39,505 nt of DNA, taken from NCBI GenBank assembly GCA_046316025.1, contig JBKCXU010000049.1, forward strand, positions 1-39,505, written 5' to 3'. Made by a program: the position numbers and the translations under genes. The DNA is from JAJTHJ01 sp046316025. Its GTDB lineage: Bacteria; Pseudomonadota; Gammaproteobacteria; Burkholderiales; Burkholderiaceae_F. Position 1 is the first letter of the stretch, and each line of letters opens with the position of its first letter. The notes under the pieces were generated by a model that had not been told where the DNA came from, ran no database searches, and saw nothing but the letters and a program-made list of their open reading frames with translations. Positions 34,147 to 39,505 of this stretch are shown here, in pieces.

Positions 34147-34980
34147 ATGAACACGCTATCGAACCCAGTCCCGCAAGCTTCACGGCGCATGCTGCTCAAG
34201 GAGTCGGCCGCGTTGCTCGCCGGCGGCGCGGCCGGTGCCGTGGCCGGCGTCTACACCGGCCCGGCGGCAGGCAACGCGCCCGCCGCGCCGCCGCTGCCGT
34301 GGAAGTGGGCCAAGCTCGACCCGCTGGAAGCGGGCCGCCGCGCCTATCGCTACTACAAGGACAAAGGCGGCTGCGGCACCGGCTCCTACCTGAGCCTGCT
34401 GAGCCTGCTCAAGGACAAGGTCGGCGACCCGTGGACGACGATGCCCGACATGCTGATGGCGCATGGTGCCGCGGGCTACGGCGGGCACGGCACGCTGTGC
34501 GGCGCGTTGGGCGGCGCCTCGACCATCATCAACATGGTCACCTTTGGCGAGAAGCGCGACCAGTACCAGCAGAACAGTCAGATCGTAGACCGGCTGTTCT
34601 GGTGGTACGCGGAGCAGGAGTTTCCGACCCGCCGCTTCGACGACCTGTCGCCGATGCCCAAGCAGATCAAGGTGCGCACGATGTCGCCGCTGTGCCATAC
34701 GTCGCTGTCGAAGTGGGTGGTGGCCGCCGGCACCGACATCAAGAACCCGGCCAAGGTCGAACGCTGCGCCAAAGTGACCGGCGAGGTGGCCTACATCGTC
34801 ACGCTGGCTCTCAACGAATACTTCGACGGCAAGTGGACGCCGCCCGCGTGGAAGCCCTCCAAAGCCACCGAGCATTGCGTGTCCTGCCACGGGCCCGACA
34901 TCCCCGGCCAAAAGGCCGAGACCTGGAACCAGCAAGGGCACATGGAATGCCTGATGTGCCACGTCGATCACACCACGTAA
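34147..34980 (+). CDS. Split-Soret-like dihaem cytochrome c, Tat-exported
   Basis: A 277-residue periplasmic redox protein. The N-terminus carries a twin-arginine signal (ASRRMLLKESAALLAGGAAGAVAG). Two haem c sites lie near the C-terminus, CVSCH (244-248) and CLMCH (268-272). Four further Cys, C76 (GGCGTGS), C118 (GTLCGALGGAS), C183 (PLCHTS) and C207 (ERCAKV), follow the C_GCAxxG_C_C pattern. This combination recalls Desulfovibrio split-Soret cytochrome c, a dihaem protein that also carries an iron-sulfur site. Tat export fits a cofactor inserted before export; the haems would be added in the periplasm. The partner is unknown. Upstream is a repeat, downstream a SulP transporter after 189 bp with no gene. 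Confidence 0.75.
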   Translation: MNTLSNPVPQASRRMLLKESAALLAGGAAGAVAGVYTGPAAGNAPAAPPLPWKWAKLDPLEAGRRAYRYYKDKGGCGTGSYLSLLSLLKDKVGDPWTTMPDMLMAHGAAGYGGHGTLCGALGGASTIINMVTFGEKRDQYQQNSQIVDRLFWWYAEQEFPTRRFDDLSPMPKQIKVRTMSPLCHTSLSKWVVAAGTDIKNPAKVERCAKVTGEVAYIVTLALNEYFDGKWTPPAWKPSKATEHCVSCHGPDIPGQKAETWNQQGHMECLMCHVDHTT

Positions 34981-35169
34981 CGACAACGCGAGTTGGCGCC
35001 AAAGAACCCGCTTGCCGCGTACGCGCCACGCGCAGTTGCAGGCGGAGACAAGGACGGGCCCACCGACCCGGCCGGATGCAAGCGAGCGGCGGCCCTCATC
35101 GTCATGGGAGGCGTGGTGTGACCCGAAGGGCGCGCGTTCCGCGTCGAGCAATGCGTTGAGGACGAGACG

Positions 35170-36816
35170 ATGCCAATAGACACTCCCGCCGCCGGCGCGC
35201 TGCGCCTGGACCTCGTCGCCGGCCTGACCGCCGCCGCGGTGGTGCTGCCCAAGGCGATGGCCTATGCGACCGTGGCCGGGCTGCCGGTCGAGGTGGGCCT
35301 GTACACCGCGCTCGTCCCGATGGCGATCTACGCGCTGCTCGGCTCCTCGCGCGTGCTGTCGGTCAGTTCGACCACCACGCTGGCGATCCTGACCGGCACG
35401 CAACTCGGGCTGGCGGTGCCGGACGGCGATGCCGCGCGGCTGATCGTCGCCACCGCCACGCTTACCGCGCTGGTCGGCGTGCTGCTGCTGGCGGCACGGT
35501 TGCTGCGGCTGGGCTTCGTCGCCAACTTCATCTCCACCCCGGTGCTGACCGGGTTCAAGGCGGGCATCGGCCTCGTGATCGTGCTCGACCAGGTGCCGAA
35601 GCTGCTCGGCATCCACATCACCAAGCAAGGGTTCTTTCTCGATCTCGTGAGCGTCGTGCAGCACGTGCCGGCGACTTCGCTGCTTACGCTGGCGGTGGCG
35701 GTGGCAACCTTCGTCGTGCTGATCGGCATGGAGCGGCTGTGGGCGCACTCGCCGGCGCCGCTGGTGGCCGTCGGCGGCGCGATCGCGGCGTCCTGGTACT
35801 TCGGGCTGCACGCGCTGGGCGTCTCCACCGTCGGGCTGATTCCGCAAGGCTTCCCCTCGCTGACGCTGCCGGAGCTGTCACTGGTCGAGCAACTGCTGCC
35901 GGGTGCGCTCGGTATCGCGCTGATGAGCTTTACCGAGACCATCGCCGCCGGCCGCGCCTTTGCGCGCCCGAGCGAGCCGCCGATCGACGCCAACCGCGAA
36001 CTCGTTGCCACCGGCGCCGCCAACCTCGGCGGCGCGCTGTTCGGCGCGATGCCGGGCGGCGGCGGCACCTCGCAAACCGCGGTGGTACGCGCCGCCGGCG
36101 GGCAGTCGCAAAAGGCCTCGCTGGTCACGGCGGCGACCGCCGCGGCGACGATGCTGCTGCTGGCGCCGCTGCTCGGGCTGCTGCCCAACGCCACGCTGGC
36201 CGCAGTGGTGATCGTCTACTCGGTCGGCTTGATTCAGCCGGCCGAGTTCCGCGCGATCCGCGCGGTACGGACGATGGAGTTCCGCTGGGCGCTGATCGCC
36301 TGTGTCGGCGTGCTCGTCTTCGGCACGTTAAAGGGCATCGTGGTGGCCATCGTCGTGTCGATGGTCGCGCTGGCCAGCCAGACCGCGCACCCGCGCGTTT
36401 CGGTGATCGGCCGCAAGCGGGGTGCGGACGTGCTGCGCCCACTGTCGCCCGAGCATCCGGACGACGAGACTTTCGAGGGGCTGTTGATCCTGCGGCCCGA
36501 GGGCCGGATCTTCTTCGTCAACGCGCAGTACGTGGCCGAGCGCATCCGCGCCCTGGTCGAGCAATACCAGCCGCGGGTGATGGCGCTGGACTTCAGCCGC
36601 GTGCCCGACCTCGAATACTCCGCCCTGCAGGCGGTGATCGAGGGCGAGCGCCGCGCCACCGAACGCGGTGCCGTGGTCTGGCTGGTGGGGCTGAACCCCG
36701 CCGTGCTCGAGTCGGTGCGGCACTCGGGTCTGGCCGACAAGCTGGGGCACGAGCGGCTGCTCTTTAACGCGCGGGCGGCCATCGAGCGCTATCAGGCGAT
36801 GCAGAAGACGCCGTGA
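35170..36816 (+). CDS. SulP-family anion transporter with STAS domain
   Basis: A 548-residue inner-membrane transporter. The N-terminal part has about eleven to twelve spans with the SulP signature LVAGLTAAAVVLPKAMAYATVAGLP and the later NRELVATGAANLGGALFGAMPGGGGTSQTAV block. The C-terminal STAS domain occupies about 440-548 (EGLLILRPEGRIFFVNAQYVAERIRALV, ALDFSRVPDLEYSALQAVIEGERRATERGAVVWLVGLN). SulP proteins move sulfate, bicarbonate or other anions; the substrate is not certain. The STAS Ser/Thr often phosphorylated appears as S in LEYSALQ. An 18-bp palindrome begins on the last base of its stop codon. Confidence 0.92.
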   Translation: MPIDTPAAGALRLDLVAGLTAAAVVLPKAMAYATVAGLPVEVGLYTALVPMAIYALLGSSRVLSVSSTTTLAILTGTQLGLAVPDGDAARLIVATATLTALVGVLLLAARLLRLGFVANFISTPVLTGFKAGIGLVIVLDQVPKLLGIHITKQGFFLDLVSVVQHVPATSLLTLAVAVATFVVLIGMERLWAHSPAPLVAVGGAIAASWYFGLHALGVSTVGLIPQGFPSLTLPELSLVEQLLPGALGIALMSFTETIAAGRAFARPSEPPIDANRELVATGAANLGGALFGAMPGGGGTSQTAVVRAAGGQSQKASLVTAATAAATMLLLAPLLGLLPNATLAAVVIVYSVGLIQPAEFRAIRAVRTMEFRWALIACVGVLVFGTLKGIVVAIVVSMVALASQTAHPRVSVIGRKRGADVLRPLSPEHPDDETFEGLLILRPEGRIFFVNAQYVAERIRALVEQYQPRVMALDFSRVPDLEYSALQAVIEGERRATERGAVVWLVGLNPAVLESVRHSGLADKLGHERLLFNARAAIERYQAMQKTP

Positions 36817-36833
36817 ACACCGCGCGCGGTGTT
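36816..36833. promoter_or_regulatory. Perfect 18-bp palindrome between sulP and trxA
   Basis: AACACCGCG joined directly to CGCGGTGTT, starting on the last base of the SulP stop codon. There is no T-run, so it looks more like a protein-binding site or a 3'-end stabilising hairpin than an intrinsic terminator. The rest of the 151-bp gap to trxA shows no gene or clear promoter. Confidence 0.4.
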
Positions 36834-36967
36834 ACCATTCGCGTTGTCTCGATGGTCCAGGCCCCGCCGAACGGCGGCAGATTTTCCGGCGGACCGTCCC
36901 GTTCTCCCCACCCCCACAGCCGATTTGCATTTGCCGCGTGGCGCCCCCGGCGCCGGAAAGAGCACAG

Positions 36968-37300
36968 ATGAGCGACGCCATCAAATACGTCAGCGACGCC
37001 AGCTTCGAAGCCGACGTGTTGAAGTCCGACAAACCCGTGCTGATCGACTACTGGGCCGAATGGTGCGGCCCGTGCCGCGCGATCGCGCCGATCCTCGAAG
37101 AAGTGGCCGCCGATGCCGCCTACAAAGACCGCCTGACCATCGCCAAGTTGAACGTCGATGAGAACCAGGCCACGCCGGCCAAGTACGGCATCCGGGGCAT
37201 CCCGACGCTGATGTTGTTCAAAAATGGCGCGGTGGCCGCGACCAAGGTCGGCGCCCTGTCCAAGTCGCAACTGGCCTCTTTCCTCGACAGCAACTTGTAA
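36968..37300 (+). CDS. trxA: Thioredoxin 1
   Basis: General disulfide reductant of the cytoplasm, 110 residues. The active site is WCGPC (32-36) and the cis-proline is P79 in GIPTL; the overall sequence (DKPVLIDYWAEWCGPCRAIAPIL, LNVDENQATPAKYGIRGIPT, GALSKSQLASFLD) is a standard Trx1. A GGAAAGA site precedes the ATG at 36968. The gene lies 98 bp before rho, the usual trxA-rho neighbourhood in Betaproteobacteria, where addAB also often precedes it. Confidence 0.97.
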   Translation: MSDAIKYVSDASFEADVLKSDKPVLIDYWAEWCGPCRAIAPILEEVAADAAYKDRLTIAKLNVDENQATPAKYGIRGIPTLMLFKNGAVAATKVGALSKSQLASFLDSNL

Positions 37301-37308
37301 GTCTCTCC

Positions 37309-37337
37309 GGCCGGACGGCGGACCCCGCCGCCCGGCC
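37309..37337 (+). other. Strong hairpin in the trxA-rho intergenic region
   Basis: A 13-base arm GGCCGGACGGCGG pairs with CCGCCGCCCGGCC (one A-C mismatch) around a 3-nt loop, beginning 9 nt after the trxA stop. No T-run follows, so it is not a standard intrinsic terminator. It could protect the trxA 3' end or influence transcription into rho. Confidence 0.55.
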
Positions 37338-37398
37338 GCCTCCCCGCGGGCGCCCGAGCAGGTCAGAACGCGCCCCACCCTCCCCTCCAGAAAGTCCC

Positions 37399-38661
37399 AT
37401 GCATTTATCCGAACTGAAAGTCCAGCACGTCTCCCAGCTCGTGGAGATGGCGCAATCGCTCGAAATCGAGAACGCCGCCCGCCTGCGCAAACAGGAGTTG
37501 ATGTTTGCGATCCTCAAAAAACGCGCGCGCGGCGGCGAGCAGATCTTCGGCGACGGTACGCTGGAAGTGCTGCCCGACGGCTTTGGCTTCCTGCGCTCGC
37601 CCGACACCTCGTATCTGGCGAGCACCGACGACATCTACATCTCGCCCTCGCAGATCCGCCGCTTCAATCTGCACACCGGCGACTCGATCGAAGGCGAAGT
37701 GCGCGTGCCCAAGGACGGCGAGCGCTACTTTGCGCTGGTCAAGGTGGACAAGGTCAACGGCGTGCCGCCGGAGGCACTGAAGAACCGGATCATCTTCGAG
37801 AACCTGACGCCGCTCTTCCCCGACGAGCCGCTGAAGCTCGAGCGCGAGATCAAGGCGGAAGAAAACATCACCGGCCGGCTGATCGACATCGTGGCCCCGA
37901 TCGGCAAGGGCCAGCGCGGCCTGTTGGTGGCGAGCCCCAAGAGCGGCAAGACGGTACTGATGCAGCACATCGCGCATGCGATCGCGGCCAACCACCCGGA
38001 CATCATGCTGATCGTGTTGCTGATCGACGAGCGACCCGAGGAAGTGACCGAAATGCAGCGCTCGGTGCGCGGCGAGGTGGTGGCCTCGACCTTCGATGAG
38101 CCGGCGGTGCGCCATGTGCAGGTGGCCGAAATGGTGATCGAAAAGGCCAAGCGCCTGGCCGAGAGCAAGAAGGACGTGGTGATCCTGCTGGATTCCATTA
38201 CCCGCCTGGCACGCGCCTATAACACGGTGGTGCCGGCCTCGGGCAAGGTGCTCACCGGTGGTGTGGACGCCAATGCGCTGCAGCGGCCCAAGCGCTTCTT
38301 CGGCGCGGCGCGCAACATCGAGGAAGGCGGCTCGCTCACCATCATCGCCACCGCCCTGATCGACACCGGCTCGCGGATGGACGACGTGATTTACGAGGAG
38401 TTCAAAGGCACCGGCAACATGGAAATCCACATGGAGCGGCGTCTGGCGGAAAAGCGCGTCTACCCGGCGCTGAACGTCAACCGCTCCGGCACCCGCAAGG
38501 AAGAGCTGCTGCTCGACCCGGCGATCCTGCAAAAGGTGTGGATCCTGCGCAAACTCCTCTACAGCATGGACGAGATCGAGGCGATGGAGTTCCTGCTCGA
38601 CAAGATGCGGCAGACCAAAAACAACGCAGAGTTCTTCGACATGATGAGAAGGGGTGGGTGA
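37399..38661 (+). CDS. rho: Transcription termination factor Rho
   Basis: Hexameric RNA translocase that releases RNA polymerase, 420 residues (E. coli 419). The N-terminal helical part and cold-shock-like RNA-binding domain are complete (about 1-130; GDGTLEVLPDGFGFLRSPDTSYL). Walker A is SPKSGKT (179-185), in register with E. coli but with Ser for Ala; Walker B is VVILLDSITRLARAYN. The secondary RNA-binding loop (Q and R loops) follows, with VNRSGTRKEELLL near the end. There is no inserted domain in the N-terminal part. It is preceded by a hairpin-bearing leader and followed by rpmE2. Confidence 0.98.
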   Translation: MHLSELKVQHVSQLVEMAQSLEIENAARLRKQELMFAILKKRARGGEQIFGDGTLEVLPDGFGFLRSPDTSYLASTDDIYISPSQIRRFNLHTGDSIEGEVRVPKDGERYFALVKVDKVNGVPPEALKNRIIFENLTPLFPDEPLKLEREIKAEENITGRLIDIVAPIGKGQRGLLVASPKSGKTVLMQHIAHAIAANHPDIMLIVLLIDERPEEVTEMQRSVRGEVVASTFDEPAVRHVQVAEMVIEKAKRLAESKKDVVILLDSITRLARAYNTVVPASGKVLTGGVDANALQRPKRFFGAARNIEEGGSLTIIATALIDTGSRMDDVIYEEFKGTGNMEIHMERRLAEKRVYPALNVNRSGTRKEELLLDPAILQKVWILRKLLYSMDEIEAMEFLLDKMRQTKNNAEFFDMMRRGG

Positions 38662-38693
38662 TCCGCAGCTACGGATCGCCAACCCGGTCGCCG

Positions 38694-38722
38694 TTGCTCG
38701 AAGCCAGCGAATCTTGGATAAT
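38694..38722 (+). promoter_or_regulatory. Predicted sigma70 promoter of rpmE2
   Basis: TTGCTC (3 of 6 bases of the -35 consensus) and GATAAT (5 of 6 of the -10) are exactly 17 nt apart. Transcription would start near 38729, leaving a leader of about 48 nt before the L31 gene. A short GATCCG/CGGATC hairpin at 38660-38677 lies between it and the rho stop. Confidence 0.55.
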
Positions 38723-38776
38723 CATGGGCTTTCCCGCGGCGGCCCAGAGGTCGGCCGCTTCGATCAAGGACTACGA

Positions 38777-39076
38777 ATGAGAACCGGCATCCATCCCGAT
38801 TACCGCGAAGTCGTCTTCCAGGACATGCAGACCGACTTCAAGTTCATCACCCGCTCGACCGTCGCCACGCGCGAGAAAATCACGTTGGACGGCAAGGAAT
38901 ACCCGCTGGTCAAGCTCGACACCTCGTCGGAGTCGCACCCGTTTTACACCGGTGCGCAGACGCGGATCGTCGAGACCGGCCGGGTCGAAAAGTTCCGTCA
39001 GAAGTTCGCCGCCAAGACCGAACAGGTCAACACCGCCGCCGGCGAGGCGCGCGCGGCCAAGGCCAAACGCAAGTAG
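38777..39076 (+). CDS. rpmE2: Ribosomal protein L31, type B (zinc-free)
   Basis: A 99-residue L31 paralogue. The start MRTGIHPDYREVVFQDMQTDFKF and the block SSESHPFYTGAQTRIVETGRVEKFRQKF are those of the type B form. The zinc-binding Cys pair of type A L31 is absent, so it should not depend on zinc. An Ala/Lys-rich tail (about 78-99) is slightly longer than usual. It lies between rho and a strong terminator with its own promoter. Confidence 0.96.
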   Translation: MRTGIHPDYREVVFQDMQTDFKFITRSTVATREKITLDGKEYPLVKLDTSSESHPFYTGAQTRIVETGRVEKFRQKFAAKTEQVNTAAGEARAAKAKRK

Positions 39077-39097
39077 GCCGCTTCGCGCGTAAGGCAA

Positions 39098-39124
39098 GAA
39101 GGGCAGCCCCGGCTGCCCTTTTTT
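39098..39124 (+). terminator. Intrinsic terminator after rpmE2
   Basis: Perfect 8-bp stem GGGCAGCC/GGCTGCCC with a 2-nt loop, preceded by AA and followed by six T residues, 22 nt after the rpmE2 stop. It closes the trxA-rho-rpmE2 block. Confidence 0.92.
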
Positions 39125-39151
39125 GCGTCCGGCGCTACGCTCGCGTTCGCC

Positions 39152-39505
39152 ATGAGCTTCGTCCACCGCCTCTCGCCGGCGCGCGTTTCGACCGCGGCGG
39201 CGCAGGCATTTCCGCGCTGGGCGCTGTTCGGACTGCTGACCGTGTACATCGTGGCCGGTTTGTTCGGCCGCGACCCCTGGGTGGTCGGCGACGACGCAGA
39301 GGGCTTCGGCGTCATGTGGACGATGGCGCACGGTAGCCTCACGGACTGGCTGCTGCCCAACGTAACCGGCGAGTTTCTGCCGCGCGAGGCGCCGCTGCCG
39401 TTCTGGGTCGGTGCGGTCTTCATCCGCCTGTTCGGCGCCTGGCTCGGCGACGCGACGGCGGCGCGGGGGGGGGCGGGGCGGTGGCTCGGGCGCGCCACCG
39501 CGGCG
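39152..39505 (+). CDS. N-terminus of an ArnT/GT39-like membrane glycosyltransferase (cut by window end)
   Basis: The first 118 codons of an open frame with no stop before the window edge. After a short basic start comes a membrane span (WALFGLLTVYIVAGLFGRDPW), then VVGDDAEGFGVMWTMAHGSLTDWLLPNVTGEFLPREAPLPFWVGAVFIRLFG. An acidic pair soon after the first span, followed by a Pro-rich loop and second span, is the pattern of PMT/ArnT glycosyltransferases, which use polyprenyl-phosphate sugars. The last 30 bases contain a long G run and read unlike the family, so the end may be of low base quality. The family call is moderately sure. Confidence 0.65.
   Translation, partial: MSFVHRLSPARVSTAAAQAFPRWALFGLLTVYIVAGLFGRDPWVVGDDAEGFGVMWTMAHGSLTDWLLPNVTGEFLPREAPLPFWVGAVFIRLFGAWLGDATAARGGAGRWLGRATAA

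Noticed and set aside
34981..35169. Promoter or small gene between the cytochrome and SulP genes
   Set aside because: No convincing -35/-10 pair, dyad or frame with a ribosome site could be seen.
34180..35847. 555-codon antisense open frame over the cytochrome and SulP genes
   Set aside because: Composition typical of GC-rich shadows; both opposite genes are well supported by motifs.
39430..39505. Frameshift or pseudogene in the last glycosyltransferase codons
   Set aside because: The G-rich end reads unlike the family, but it is the window edge with a long G run, so a base-call problem is as likely as a real change.

Overview
The window reads as a GC-rich betaproteobacterial chromosome segment, probably Burkholderiales or a close relative. 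The evidence is a small Trp-rich membrane protein of a type known mainly from Betaproteobacteria, the order ffs / dnaX-ybaB-recR, an AddAB-type helicase-nuclease in the same neighbourhood as trxA-rho-rpmE2, an MFS/Liv/CaiB/NMT1 gene repertoire typical of the group, and zinc-free L31. No rRNA, tRNA, CRISPR array, insertion sequence or prophage gene was seen. Genus and species cannot be read from the sequence.

Layout. (1) 80-7566, mostly plus strand: ilvD for branched-chain amino acid synthesis, a divergent pair (small Trp-rich protein / monohaem cytochrome c), then a complete branched-chain amino acid ABC importer, with the substrate-binding lipoprotein cut off from livHMGF by a strong terminator. 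(2) 7836-9071: an MFS transporter convergent with (3) the minus-strand operon carA-gmhA-[PD-(D/E)XK nuclease]-carB (15225 to 9089), driven by a clear promoter upstream of carA; two unrelated genes sit between the two carbamoyl-phosphate synthetase subunits. (4) 15311-25493, all minus strand: 4.5S SRP RNA, an orphan YefM-like antitoxin, a GNAT acetyltransferase, dnaX-ybaB-recR, then MAPEG, CaiB-type CoA-transferase, an NMT1-type ABC importer with an embedded isochorismatase-family hydrolase, and a membrane/TPR-like protein. Most junctions are short or overlapping (ATGA, TGATG, GTGA). (5) 25618-31861, minus: addB-addA recombination helicase-nuclease. (6) 32006-36816: an AraC-type regulator divergent from a periplasmic repeat protein, a Tat-exported split-Soret-like dihaem cytochrome and a SulP transporter. 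(7) 36968-39124: trxA, rho, rpmE2 and a terminator. (8) 39152 to the window edge: start of an ArnT/GT39-like membrane glycosyltransferase.

Two kinds of repetitive DNA run through the segment. A C/G-rich palindromic repeat family occurs at least six times between 7661 and 34079, mostly at gene ends, and supplies the last codons and stop codon of two genes. A degenerate 7-bp repeat has entered dnaX in frame and encodes a heptapeptide-like linker.

Most interesting leads: the Card1/DUF1887-like nuclease inside the car operon; the heptamer repeat inside dnaX; the Tat-exported split-Soret-like cytochrome locus with a 21-bp direct-repeat operator candidate; and the repeat family that provides stop codons. 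I did not find a convincing complete new multi-gene defence or metabolic system; the nuclease gene is the nearest candidate.
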